DNA of 64,000 nt from Isochrysis galbana (Eukaryota; Haptophyta; Isochrysidales; Isochrysidaceae): the NCBI GenBank assembly GCA_018136815.1, contig CM030940.1, forward strand, positions 306,443 to 370,442, in the 5' to 3' direction. The translations under genes were made by a program, and so were the position numbers. Below the pieces are notes generated by a model. That model saw only the letters and a program-made list of their open reading frames with translations. It was not told the DNA's origin and did not search any database. Positions 32,818 through 43,758 of this stretch are shown one piece after another. Position 1 is the first letter of the stretch. Each line of letters starts with the position of its first letter.

Positions 32818-33579
32818 TCGGCACGGCCGCAACCATTGCGCGGAGCAGAGGGGAAGTGGCGCAGCTGCCCTAGTGAGCGTGCATCATGCACAGACGACGG
32901 TACGTCGACGATACGCCTTGATTCCCACAGCTAGGCTAGACTACAGACTGCCTGGTGGGTTGCTCCACTCGTTCGCTTCTGGTGAACATAGGTGGATGAA
33001 GCGCGTAAGGTCACAGATAAATGATAGTCAACTCCCGCACAACAGCATAACACGGCCTCACTCGCTTCGCCCGCCAAAGCCGGCCATGATGGCTGTCTCA
33101 CGATCCGGATACTCTCCCGGCTCTTGACAAGAGAGTGCGCCTCCGTGCTAGTATGGAGGATACGACCGATGTCCAATGTGCCGCCCAAAAAGACTTGTTA
33201 GTGTCGAGCCTATCTCCCCCTCGATACGTTGTTTGCTGCTACGAGGGCGAGGCCGCCGGGATGAAGAGTAGCGCTTATCCCTAACCACCTACCTACCCAC
33301 CTGCTTCACGCTTCACCCGGCGGGGCTTTTCACCTTTCCTGTCAATGTCCGAACTCACGATTCTTATCATTGGTCGCCATGACGGAGACAACGCCCCCAC
33401 CGCTCACAAGTCACAAGTCTTAACACCACCTTTGCTATGCCTATGCCCTTGCAAAAAAAATTGTTCGTTGTCCCACTGACCGCCAGCTGTAACTGAACTC
33501 GGCTGACCCTAGTTGGTCCCCCCTCTGAAACTTTGCCCCAAGGAAGCCAAAATCGCCACTGAGATAATCGCGTGTCATT
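32818..33579. other. Gene-free stretch
   Basis: Downstream of SPF45 there are only short frames without recognisable content and no clear repeats. Confidence 0.45.
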
Positions 33580-34005
33580 CCGCTCGCTTTGACATTCAAC
33601 AAACATCTGCGCAGAATGATCTCCCCGCTGTATTCAGTGGATGAAGATTTTAACATGGAGATCTCTGACGCTTTGGCGCAAGTAGCGACCGAACTAGGCA
33701 TCAGAAATATAACATGAACCCCCTGAACTAGGAAAAAGGTTTCTACTGAGGACCGGCCCCCAAGGGGGCGGGAAAACACACCCAAACAAGGACGCCACTT
33801 ACTCTTACCCCCTCTATCTCACGCCCCTGGTCGAAGCAGCGCGCGCGGCCTCCCCTCCCTCCACTTGCAAGGAAAGGGAACGGGGAGAGGGGAAAGGGGG
33901 AGTGATAAGAAAGGGAGGGTAGTTAGGAGTAGCACTAGCGACCTGCCTCACGCCGTGCATGTAGCGGCTAGCTTTTTAAGATTTTTTTCCCGCTCGCTTT
34001 GACAT
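33580..34005 (+). mobile_element. 5'-truncated LINE copy with 16-bp TSD
   Basis: The 16-mer CCGCTCGCTTTGACAT occurs at 33580-33595 and again at 33990-34005. Between them is the end of a LINE ORF2 (NKHLRRMISPLYSVDEDFN, stop at 33715-33717), closely related to the C-terminus of the LINE at 56030 (NKHIKRMISPLYTVDKDFN), then the same 3' UTR and a T-rich end (TTTTTAAGATTTTTTTC). It is a 394-bp copy that lost its 5' part at insertion. Amino acid differences show that it comes from a related, not identical, source element. Confidence 0.92.
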
Positions 34006-34192
34006 ACCATACAGGCGCTAGACGCAACCAACAACCAACAACTAAGTTTATTTACTTACTTAGTGCGTTGCTCACATGCGGCAGGAGGCACCTCGTGCCC
34101 CCCCTCCCCCCCCCCCGGCCCCAACTCCCCTCCCAGGGGTCGTAGGTCATTTTCATGCCCTACCTGTTGGCATGAGCTAAGCACTTACCCCA

Positions 34193-34425
34193 AGTCGCGT
34201 TCCGTCAAAAGAGGGCCAGGTCCCACTGGACGACGATGGTGCCTTTCGCAAGGCTGCGCTGCAGGCACAGGCACTCGTGCACACCGTCGGGGCCGCCGCC
34301 AACAACAACCTCCCTTGCGTCCAGGCGCTCCTCGACGCACACGCCGACACCGGCGCCCTCGACGACGAAGGCCTCACCGCCTACGACCACGCCGATGGCG
34401 ACTGCCGCACGCTCCTCGCCTACTG
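34193..34425 (+). pseudogene. Ankyrin-repeat C-terminal fragment
   Basis: A frame reading LDDDGAFRKAALQAQALVHT, then VGAAANNNLPCVQALLDAHA, ADTGALDDEGLTAYDHA and a stop at about 34425 looks like the last one to two repeats of an ankyrin protein. It starts right after a 30-base sequence also found at 20489-20525, so its 5' part seems to have been replaced by, or spliced to, repeat sequence. No start codon is evident. It is GC-rich, unlike the ankyrin ORF at 11405. Confidence 0.5.
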
Positions 34426-35878
34426 ACTGAGCGCTTGCGCGACGCCTCCCTCGGTCAGTAAAACCCGTCACGAAACACATAGTAGTATAAGCATTCCACG
34501 ACTAGCTTCAGTCACATTGGGAGGGTGTATTCCCGCTCAAAGGCGGGTCCCCCCATTATTTCACTCACGAGAACAGTCCGCTTCTTCTATGGCAATATCT
34601 AGCGGATCCGTCTGAAAACTAATTATTTGATTATTTGATCGTGATATCTCGCGGCGAGGCGGGGAGGAGGCTCGGTATGTGCGCTTGTCTCCTAGGCGAG
34701 GACTCGCGGTACACATGCAATTCTCAAGTCGGGGGAATGAAGCGCGCGGGGCCCAATGTCCAATGTCCCACAACCCACAACCACCCCTAACTAACAAAAA
34801 AACCGCCCGAAGATTCTGGGCTAACACCTACTACGGTTACGTTCTAGGTCACACTACCTCACTATCGACATCGACCTTACCTTTCTTTCCTCCTCCTCTT
34901 TCCCTTCCCCCCTTCATTCCATTTTCTTCGGTTTCCGGGGGCTCCGTCCGGCCCAGGTGCACTACCATGGGCCCAGTTTAGAGTGTGGGGTCTGGGCAGG
35001 CCTTCTGGGTCTTCGGTCGTGGTTGCCTATTGTGTCCCGGCTTCGTGTCCTGGTTTCGGGCTGCGGGGTTGTGCTTGAATCGGGTTTCTAGAATGTTGGC
35101 CACCCCCAACGAAAGACCACGAGGTGGGCCCCGTTGGGGCGTCGTAACTGCGGGGTGGGCTGGGAGAAGGGAGCCGTCGGCGGCACGTGCTCCATCGCTC
35201 GCTGAAATTTCAACGCTAATTTTTGAATTTGGTGTCTCAATACAAGAGCAACGGGGCACAGAGGCTGGAGGCTTGTGTGGTGATAGTCGAAGAGCAGGAT
35301 GCGGCCGTCCAGCAGGGGACCTGGTGTTGACAGATGGGACATACGACACGTGTACTGCAATATGGTAGATGTAGATGGTCAGTCACGGAACTACTGACGA
35401 GCATGACGGGACGGGATGGAGGACTTGTATCTGCGATACGACTGCGTCAGGCATATCGCGCCGTACAGAATGACAACTATCTGGAGAACTCCACGCAATT
35501 TTCGGCGGGAACAAAAGCATCAAAAGGCGATAGTCCGTGTCAATCAAAATAGAGATCGATGCTCCTCGAGTTCGGGCTTCAGAAGGGCCTCGGAACGAAC
35601 GACAGGCTTACGGAGTGAGCAAGGCACAGGAGCGGCCGAGCATTGGCACGATGGCCAACGGCACGACACGAAACAAAAGGCACTGGATTTACTAGAGAAC
35701 GCAAACTCCAGTTGAAATGCGGAACTCGTATATTGACTAGGATGATTGACGAGATCAAAATAGTCATTGGTATAGGTTGCTGGATGACAGAGCCGGGGAA
35801 GAGCTGTGGCATCAGGGAAAGCAAAGGTCTGCAGCGGAGCAATGACTTGGCCGACCACATTTATTTCGAGCGGGATGT
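34426..35878. other. Gene-free stretch with one dispersed repeat
   Basis: Includes the repeat at 34800-35040 described with 15385-15640. The remainder (35041-35878) has no recognisable exon on either strand. Confidence 0.5.
34800..35040 (+). repeat. Dispersed repeat, pair with 15385-15640
   Basis: Carries the landmarks TTCTGGGCTAACACCTAC, TCTTCGGTTTCCGGGGG, GGCCCAGGTGCACTACC and GTTTAGAGTGTGGGGTCTGG in the same order as the 15-kb copy. That copy has about 100 extra bases (15290-15400), including a tRNA-like half. Confidence 0.7.
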
Positions 35879-36754
35879 TCAAGGTCGGTGCTGTTGGTGG
35901 TGCGGGTACATTGGCGGTTGGTTCCCGTTGTGGGAAGGTAAGTGTCCTGTGTGCTCGGAGTTCGCCATACGGTAGCTGGGGTTTGCGACGCCCGCATGCA
36001 TCGCTGAGGAGCCCGGCACCGAGGAGCCGGGCATCTGCATCGACTGGTTGGCGCCATCGTACATCATTGGAGGCATCTGCATTCCATAGCCGCCAGGCAT
36101 GGGTGACCAGCCATGCTGCATGGCTGTCTGTCTATCAAACATACAGCTGTGCGAGTCCGAGCCTCCGGCGGCCGGACGCCCAAAAGATTCGTCCCCCACT
36201 GGTGCGTTTGCCATGCCTGCGAAACGTGTCATCGCCTGTTCGAAGGGCAAACTAGGAGTCATCGCTCCCATCGTCTGTGCGGCGCCAAGGCGTCTCATAG
36301 GATGAGAGAAGGAGGTGGGGATTCTCTCCGAGCCGAGGCCTGTACAAGTAAAGGCGCTAGGATGGCATGGCATCTCCATCGGCGGCATGTGGCCGGGCAT
36401 GCCCATCGGAGGCTGCATCCCATACGGGTAGGGGAGCGAGCCTGTTGAGCCCATGCCGAACGGCATGCTGGGCATGGGGATTGCGGATATGCCGCTCGTC
36501 GCCGCCGCGTCGCTGCCCCCAACGAAATTGCTGACAGGCCTTGCGCCGCCCATGTGAAGGATGCCGCACGACGGGTCGTCGGAGCCGCAGCAAGCGGCGT
36601 TTGCGGCGACACGCTGCTGGTCATCGAGCGCCCATTGAAGAATCTCGCGCTTAGCGGCCTTGGCGGCCTTCTCTTGTGGCCCCCGTTTCCTACGACGCAG
36701 GAAGGGGGGAGGAGCGAGCGGTGTGGGTGAGGGGGAGGCGGGGCAAAGCGACAT
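35879..36754 (-). CDS. Met/Pro/Gly-rich protein of unknown function
   Basis: An open frame of 291 aa. Residues 20-50 are basic and helical (LRRRKRGPQEKAAKAAKREI), and the rest is dominated by Met, Pro, Gly and His, such as YGMQPPMGMPGHMPPMEM and MPGGYGMQMPPMMYDG. The end is MYPHHQQHRP. Such composition is typical of activation or condensate-forming segments of nuclear regulators, so this may be the last exon of a regulator whose DNA- or RNA-binding part lies upstream. I see a possible splice acceptor near 36689 (CGTCGTAG) just before the basic block, but no upstream exon that I can support. Function is unknown. Confidence 0.5.
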   Translation of the reverse strand: MSLCPASPSPTPLAPPPFLRRRKRGPQEKAAKAAKREILQWALDDQQRVAANAACCGSDDPSCGILHMGGARPVSNFVGGSDAAATSGISAIPMPSMPFGMGSTGSLPYPYGMQPPMGMPGHMPPMEMPCHPSAFTCTGLGSERIPTSFSHPMRRLGAAQTMGAMTPSLPFEQAMTRFAGMANAPVGDESFGRPAAGGSDSHSCMFDRQTAMQHGWSPMPGGYGMQMPPMMYDGANQSMQMPGSSVPGSSAMHAGVANPSYRMANSEHTGHLPSHNGNQPPMYPHHQQHRP

Positions 36755-37608
36755 AGCGCAGAGGCACGCGCTGAGGGCGGAAACGATGGGGAATGGGGAC
36801 CGGAAGTGAAGGAGATGGCTCAGGCAAATGAAATATAGACAGGTGCGAGTGCATGAGGCGTGGACATATGGGGAAGGTTGGGTCGGGGCACGGAAGTGGT
36901 GTAGGTGGGCGGCTCAGCGAAGCTGCCGGGTGCAACGGAGGAGAATACAGACTAAGGGAATAGTAGGCGTCGCCATGGATGTGGCGAGAGGTCGCTCGGA
37001 GGCTCAGCAGGTGAGGGACGCCGAATATCGGACAGTGGAGTAGAGCGAAGGGTGGAGTATGCGAAGAAGTTCATGGAGACAGGAGGAGGAGGAGGGTGGT
37101 GCGCGAGGTGCCCTCTAGCTCAGCGACTGAAGTAGATGTGAGATGCACTCTACTTGGCCATGGGGCCTTGGCCTTGTGGCCGGCAATCGGATGGAGGAGG
37201 GTGCCTAGAGCATGAAGCAGCATCCGACCGACACGGCTCCTGGTCTCCTTGTTCCCTGGCCTTGCAGCCGGGTAGGACGGGAGTTATTCACCCGGGCCTC
37301 GCAGCTGGAATTGGATGGGAGTGATTCAACGAGGGTGGACGACCGCCAACTGGTGATTAGGGCTGGGATGTCCCCAGAGCGCCTGTGCACCGAATAGCCG
37401 CCGGCACTCACTTGCTGACGCTTGGTATACACGCAATGCCTTGTTCGACGCAGTGGGAACAGGAGCCGACAGGAAGCATGACGCAACGCATGCGAGAGCT
37501 CCGGCAGCCGACGCAAGCCGAGCGGCATCTTTTCACCTTGCTCCTGGGACGCACCTCCTGAGGGTCGTTCAAGGGTGTCATCAAGCGCTCAGAGGGCAGG
37601 GGCGGTTC

Positions 37609-38270
37609 TCAGATGTCGTTGATTGCTGTGCCGCAAAGGTTCTCGTAAGCAAAGGGATTGTAGTAGGCAGGGGCGGGCTGGAGGCACATGGGCTTGTCGC
37701 CATCTTGTGCAGACCTGCATGATAGGATCCGAGGCGCGAGTCCGGGCCTCGCGCATCGCGGCAACGTATCCCTGCGAATTCAGACGGCGCGAGACCGTCA
37801 CGAAACGGATGGGCGGTGCGCTGACATGTGCGATGAGTCGGCAGACAGCGGGCATTGGCTCGCGTGACTGAACAGGCCAACACCTCCTCAAATCCTCGAA
37901 TGAAGCCATTGAGCTGCTCCGCACTAATCTGAGTCACATCGAGTTGGCTGTCGCCGGAGGGGGCCGTTGACGGACTCATCGCGGCTACCGCCGCCGCCGC
38001 CGCCGTCTGGGCCGCCAGCCGTATCGAGGCCTGTTGTTGCGTATCTCCCTTGCCATGTGGAGCAGAGGCCTGGCTCTGTAGATTTGCGGTGGAGCGCTCA
38101 TCTCGGGATGGGGCATCGCTCTTGAGGTCTTGGTTGTCCTCACGCGGGTCATCCTCCTCTTCGTCCGAGACGGAGACCTCGTCGTCGTCGTACTCATCCT
38201 CGTCGGATTGAGTCAGGTCAGTGGCAGGAGGATTCTCACGCTTGGCTGGCGGCGTTGGCTGGCCGACCAT
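37609..38270 (-). CDS. Small acidic, probably nuclear protein, three exons
   Basis: Exons 38270-37884, 37771-37715 and 37677-37609 give 170 aa with phase-0 GT-AG introns of 112 and 37 bases. The second intron is unusually short, so that join is the weaker one. The product starts MVGQPTPPAKRENPP, has a very acidic stretch (DEDEYDDDEVSVSDEEEDDP), a Gln/Ala-rich middle (QTAAAAAVAAMSPS), a probable helix (ISAEQLNGFIRGFEEGYVAA) and ends YYNPFAYENLCGTAINDI. The leader on the coding strand is a long pyrimidine tract (38290-38640 on the opposite strand purine). No domain is recognised; an acidic histone- or RNA-binding chaperone-like role is speculation. Confidence 0.55.
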
Positions 38271-39612
38271 CGAGGCGGAGCGCGTTGAGTGTGGTGAGGG
38301 GCGGCGATGGGAAGGGTGGGGGGTTCCCCCCTCGTGCGGGCGTGGGGAGAGGGCCGGGAGGGAAGGGAGAGGAGTAGGGGGGTGGGGGGCGGAGGGGGGG
38401 GGGCGGAGGGCGGAGGGGGGAGCGAGGAGGGGCGGAGGGAGAGGGGACAATGGGGAGGGAACCGGGGAAGGAGAGGGGCTGCGTGCGGAGGGAGCGGAGG
38501 AGAGAGAGCGGAGGGTATCAGCGGTAGTAATGGGGAAGAAGTGGGGAGAGGGGCAGAGGGGGTGGAAGAAGGGAGAAGGGAAGGAGCGCGGGGGGGAGCG
38601 CGGGGGGGGGCGGCGGGGGGGGCGGCGGAGGGCGGGGAGGTTCATGCGAGCTCAGGCGAAAGCTAAGCGGCGGGTCCGCGCGGCCGCGCGCGGGGGCCGG
38701 CGGTTCCCGGCGGCTCGGACGCGGGGGGGAAAGGGGGGAGGGCGAGGGAGGTGCGGGGGGAGGCTGATGAAGGGCGGGGCGAAGAGTAGGAGAAGAGTAG
38801 GAGAGTCTTCCGCCCCCGAGTGAAGGGTACTCTAACTGATGAGAGAATCGAGGGAGTCGCCACTTCCTTTGGAAGAGGGAAGTCTTGGCGACGCGGTCGA
38901 AGCAAGGGGCGGGGAGATACCGAGATGGACCGAGATGGCTATGGTCTCTCCGGCGCCCTCCTGGCTTCCTCCGCCTGCTCGCCGCGGGGAGACGCGCCCC
39001 CCCCCCCGCCCCCCGCCCCCCCGCCCCCCCGCCCCCCGCCCCCCCCCCGCCGCGGGTGGCGGACACCGACTTCTTCTTCCCTTCACTTCCAGGCCCACTT
39101 CCACGGGGAGCAGAGGGGGGAGATACTGGGCACAACCCGTGGGAGCAGAGTACCCAAACTCACGGCCATCAGTCGTGCGAAGCTTCTCAGCCGTCGTCTC
39201 CAAGCTTCTCGCATCGGAGCTCACAGTCTGCTCGGTCCAACCTTCGCGGTCCACAGATCTGGAGCTGCGAGATGCCGATGGCCCCCCACTCCGCAGGAGA
39301 GGCGCCTCGTCTAGAAAGCGCCCTTCTTCGTCTCGCTGTCGATTTCTTCGAATGGGGCGCCGTGGGGCTCCCTGTATCTGGTCGTTGAGCCCAACAGCAA
39401 ACGCTCTTCCCTCCGACACAATCTCCGAAGACGTGCTTAAGACCCAAGATTCCCTCGATCGCCGTCCACCCAACGCGCGCACCTCCGCCATTCCGCAGAG
39501 AGCTCGCCTTATCGCCTTCGAGTCTGGCGGGCGCTCGCCGAGCGGGAGATCGTGGCCCACGAGAGACGACTTGGCGCCTGCCGCTCGGGCCGACACAGAG
39601 CGCCGTCGTCAA
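38271..39612. other. Gene-free, very GC-rich stretch
   Basis: G-rich on the plus strand to about 38820 (the leader of the small acidic gene), a C run broken by single G at 38999-39050, then unique sequence up to the hAT end at 39613. No exon is evident. Confidence 0.5.
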
Positions 39613-42600
39613 TAGGGCCTGGTAAGAGTTTTGAGAAACTTTTTACGAAATTTGGGGGACGTCTCGGCGCGAAGAAATTTCGAGAAATTTGGGGGGGGGG
39701 GTTCGTGAAAAAAGAAACTTTCACACAACTTTTGCGAAATATGCTGGTAAAAGCCGAAATGTAACTCTATTTGCCACCCATTGGGGCGGGCTCGCGCCCT
39801 AGTGGCTCGTGGCGCGGCTAGGCGCCCGCACGCCCCCCCCAGAAGGCAGAAGACCAGGCGAATCATGTGTTTTTGCTCTTAATCAAATACACACCACTTT
39901 TTGTGTTTTATTTACGTAAATTAGGCCCGTCTTTCTTGTAAAGTGAGAAGATCATCTAGCACAAGCGACGGTGCGGCGGCACGCAGCGCGCAGCGCGGCC
40001 GAGAACACCCCTCTCCTTGCAGCTGCGGACGTGTAATGGCGCGGAGGCAAGGTGAGACGTAGCGTGGCACTGCTAGTACTCTCTTGCTACACCCATGGTG
40101 CGCTTGTGTGCCCAACCTGCCAATGCCAACCACCAACCACTCACCGCATACATCACATGTCGCTGCACAGGCAAGCGTCCTCGGCGCACAAGTGGCCCAA
40201 GGCCAGCAATTTCTGAAGAGGAGGAGGAGAGCGACAAGGATGAGGGCAGCGAGGAGAACAACATGGGCACCGCAACCGCAAGGGTTGAGAACATCGACCA
40301 GGACGACGAGGAGAGCAAGGACGAAGGGGTCGTCACAGCAACATGTACGTCCACCAACACCGCACCCTCTTCGTCTCAACGTCAACACTTTCGACCGCAG
40401 GTTGGGGCCACCGTGAGGCACAAGCTCTTGGGGAAGGGGGTCGTCATGGAGCTAGGCGAGGAAGACGGGATACACAGAAAGATCAACCTGAAGTTCTTCT
40501 CCAGAATTTTCAACATGTACAAGCACAGATGGGTCCTTGAGGAAGACGTGTACCTCGTTCCGGAGCACGAGCAGGAGATGATCGGCGCTAGCTCCTCTGA
40601 GGCTGCGAGCACACCATTCGAAGAATCTCGTTTCAGAGGGCGCCGCGTTGATCGAGCTGCTTTTGTTTCGCTCAATTGCACCGAGGACGACTCCATGCAC
40701 ACACAAGAAGAGGAGGGACCATCAACGTTGGCGGCACACGAGAGAGGGCGAGTCATTCGGCAAAATCCCCCTGTTGGCTTGCGAGGTCGTAAGGAGGCAG
40801 GTAGGCAAACCAAGGACCCCAAGGGCATCAGCGCAGCGGCGCGTGTTGCACAATTCCCCGACGAAAGTCTGTTGGTAAACCGGGGCAAATTGTGGTGCAA
40901 GGCTTGCAAGATTGAGTTGCCACTGATCAAGGGCAGTATCAAAAAACACATTGCTACGACGAAGCACATCGAGAATCTAGACGACTACAAGCAAGCTCTA
41001 GCCAAGGATTTAAGCGTCAAGACATTTCTCCATGATTATTTTGTCAATCATCCCGATGAAGCGGGCGGTACAAATGTTTCGAAGGAAGTGCTAGTTTACC
41101 GCTTTAGCGTTGTTGCATCGTGCCTGAAGAACGGCGTGCCACTAGAAAAGATTGATGGCTTGCGCGCTGTCTTTGAGCGAGCCGGGCTACCTCTATGCCA
41201 TAGCAGCAACCTTCGCTCATTTGTGCCGAAGATTGAAGAGCAAGAAATCAAGCTATTGCGCGAGGAGCTTCAGGGACAGCTCATCACCATCACTTTTGAT
41301 GGAACAACTCGGCTGGGAGAGATTGTGTGCGTTTGTGCCCGTTACACGGCGCCTGACTTTAGTTGCGTGCACAAAAGGTTGTTGGCTGCCAAGACAGTAG
41401 CCACTCATATGAGTGGCGACGACCTTTCTCGATTCCTCGCGTCGGTGCTTCTACGAACCCTATGTATCGATGGAGAAAATGTTGTTGGCATTGTTCGTGA
41501 CAGTTGTGCCACGAATGGCGTGGCTTGCCGTAATCTAGTCTCGATACTATGCCCAAATGCAATGCAGGTCCTTTGTACCTCACATACTCTTCAACACACC
41601 GGGGACCACTTTGAGTTTTGGGCGATAGATGAATTCCTGACTCCTTGGCTAATGCTGATATCGCACACTAGAGCTGCAGGTATCATCTGGCAGGACATTA
41701 CCGGTGTCGCAATGCAAGGCTTCTCTCGGATCCGTTGGTGGTCTCGATGGGAAATTATGAAGCAGTTGGCCCTCAAGTTCCATCACATCCCAACATTTCT
41801 CGACGCGCTCGAGCAGAAGGGTATCGGCGACAATACCACTCGTTCTTTGCGTCAGGTGTTCACCACCAAAAAGAAGATGTTACAATTGGAGTTGGCAGCA
41901 GCTCTCGATATGCAATTACTTTGTGCTACCACATACAAATTAGAAGGAGATGGCCTAGAGGTTTTGCTCGTGCATGATGCTTTGGAAGAGATCCTTTCCC
42001 GAGAAAGCACGCTAGGAATGGAGGCTGCAACCATGCCAAACCTTGCTGGTGTCATGCGTGCAGGCCACCCCGTTTGCGTAGGAGTAAAGACGTATGAGTG
42101 GTTCGACGCACCGTATAATAGCTGGTACGCCGGTGTTTTGGATTCGATTCGAGGGAGCACGTACACCATCAAGTATGAAGATGGCTCTCATCTCACCGTG
42201 GACAGCGAGCAAGAACTGCGTGCCATCATTGACGTTCGTGAACTCCCCGAATGGAAGATTGTAATTGATAAGGTCAAGGGTGGCTTCCGATATCTCCGGG
42301 ATCGTTTGTCGGACAACTGTGCATCGCCATATCACTGTAAGGGTCAACATAAGGAGATGGGCCTCTTGAGGGCATTTGATCCTTCTTATGCCCACATGAT
42401 TGATTCTAATTGGATTCAATCTCTGTCCAACTTGCATGCATTTGCTAGCATCCCTTCCTTGGCCACAAACTTGAAGCAAGAGCTGCCAATATATTTGGCA
42501 GCGGCGCAAGGTTTCGTTGTCAACCGCGCGGATGTCAAGGAGTTCAACATGCATGTGCTGAATTGGTGGGCCTGCAACCGCTCTTCAAACCCTTCGCCGG
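39613..42600 (+). mobile_element. hAT element lacking its right end
   Basis: The left end TAGGGCCTGGTAAGAGTTTTG (39613) resembles the terminal repeats of the 848-bp hAT at 28617, and is followed by several AAATTTGGG words, the same subterminal pattern. The transposase gene follows but stops matching its relatives near 42580. No inverted partner or 8-bp duplication is found beyond. The right end appears to have been lost by deletion or recombination next to the oxygenase gene. Confidence 0.7.
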
Positions 42601-42653
42601 GTAGCCGGGGGGGGGGGGTGCTCCTGGGATTTCAGATCCCCGACAGCGAATAG
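40095..42653 (+). pseudogene. hAT transposase with Tudor-like modules, C-terminus cut
   Basis: The frame is open for 852 aa. Parts in order: acidic N-terminus; a first Tudor/SH3-like segment (GATVRHKLLGKGVVMELGEE, then HRWVLEEDVYLV, about residues 100-155); a BED-type zinc finger (LWCKACKIELPL ... HIATTKH, about 265-295); the RNase H-like hAT core with ITFDGTTRLGE, GIVRDSCATNGVACRNL and WWSRWEIMKQLALKF; a second Tudor-like module (WYAGVLDSIRGSTYTIKYED, about 675-705) between core and C-terminus. It breaks off inside the dimerisation domain after VKEFNMHVLNWWACNR; the last 25 or so residues are unrelated. The missing CERVFSLL part is needed for dimerisation in known hAT enzymes, so this copy should be inactive. 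Otherwise it is unusually well preserved. Confidence 0.88.
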
Positions 42654-43516
42654 CGTGTACAGCCACGGAAGCATTTGATATGGTATAGTAGGCTCTGCCC
42701 GAGGGTATACCCGGCTTCGAAGTTCCAGAGCTTACGCGGGGGCGGTACGGCGCACCCTTTTCGACGCACGAGGACGCGAAAGCCAACCGACTTCCTGCGG
42801 CTTTTGAGGACGCGAAAGTCGGACATGTGCAAGAAGCGGGAGCTAAATACCAACATATCTCCGGGCGTGAAATCCAAATACTTCGCACATCGGCTGATCT
42901 TGGACTCCCTTTCGTGCCGAGGGGTCACGAACATCAATGTTTGGTTGTCGTCTGCAAGCCTCACACGGCCATTCTCTCCTTCATTGGAATCAAATATGAA
43001 CATGTTACCCCAGTTTTGTTCGTGCTCGTTTTCAAGAAGCATCCAAACTTGGAACCCGTCGTTCGGATAGAATTCCCACTGGATGTCATTGTGGATCTGG
43101 GGAAAGTACGCGCCCTCTTTGGACAGTACATCCAAGACGATCAAGTCCTCAAGCTTGAGCTCGCGCCCATCACAATGAATATGCGGCACAATCATCTTGA
43201 GTAACGCATCGATATCCCCCCGCGCGACCTTCCGCTTCAATGGTTGTACATACTCTGAAGCGCCCAAGCAGAAGGCCCACTCATCGTGTCCTCTCTTGCA
43301 GTCGTGTGGGGTGGTGGGCAATAAGTCGTCCCTTCTGACATTGCGAATATCGAAGACTTGTGAGAAATGAGCATACAAATTGCGGTTGGTCCTCAACCGA
43401 GCCGCTGTCACGCGGTCGATGTACGCGTTCTTGAGACGCTCATGACACAATAGCATTGTGATCACACAAGCCAACATGACGCAGAGCACCAGGGCACACG
43501 CGGGCTTGGTACGCAT
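42632..43516 (-). CDS. Membrane-anchored 2-oxoglutarate/Fe(II) oxygenase-like protein
   Basis: A single-exon frame of 294 aa; I start at MRTKPACALVLCVM, the first ATG before a hydrophobic segment (residues 6-27) that should act as a signal anchor in the ER or Golgi. The rest looks like a phytanoyl-CoA dioxygenase-type double-stranded beta-helix: an iron-binding HxD in FPQIHNDIQWEF (about residue 142), GFQVWMLLEN, WGNMFIFDS, and a distal His in FSSRFLHMSDFR. Family members use 2-oxoglutarate and O2 to hydroxylate substrates; the substrate here is unknown. The stop lies 22 bases inside the tail of the truncated transposase frame on the other strand, so the deletion that cut the transposon ended very close to this gene. 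Confidence 0.65.
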   Translation of the reverse strand: MRTKPACALVLCVMLACVITMLLCHERLKNAYIDRVTAARLRTNRNLYAHFSQVFDIRNVRRDDLLPTTPHDCKRGHDEWAFCLGASEYVQPLKRKVARGDIDALLKMIVPHIHCDGRELKLEDLIVLDVLSKEGAYFPQIHNDIQWEFYPNDGFQVWMLLENEHEQNWGNMFIFDSNEGENGRVRLADDNQTLMFVTPRHERESKISRCAKYLDFTPGDMLVFSSRFLHMSDFRVLKSRRKSVGFRVLVRRKGCAVPPPRKLWNFEAGYTLGQSLLYHIKCFRGCTRYSLSGI

Positions 43517-43584
43517 GATTCTCGTTACCAATCACGAGGGAAAAACACATACTGAGGGTGCGCACGTCTTTCTCCCTAGCGACG

Positions 43585-43758
43585 TCACTGGGGGTCGCGC
43601 ACCCCGACCCAGTCGCCGCCCGTGCGGTCCCAAGACTCGCGGAGGCGGAAGCCGGCGGCGGCCACCTCGGCCGCGAGCAGCTGGGCGGAGGCGTTGTGCG
43701 CGGCCAGGTGGCGGTGCGCGACCTCGAAGGAGAGGGCGGCGGTGCGCCGGAGCGTGCT
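43585..43758 (-). pseudogene. Orphan terminal exon of a host-like gene
   Basis: On the minus strand a frame reads RRTAALSFEVAHRHLAAHN, ASAQLLAAEVAAAGFRLRES and WDRTGGDWVGVRDPQ, then stop (43585-43587). The codon use and alternation of helix-like text look like real host coding sequence, but no start or upstream exon can be found because the repeat family copy begins nearby. It may be the end of a gene disrupted by repeats, or an exon whose partner lies further upstream. Confidence 0.35.

Noticed and set aside
38221-38823. Gly/Arg/Glu-rich ORF upstream of the small acidic gene
   Set aside because: It is the complement of the pyrimidine leader and consists of low-complexity translation.
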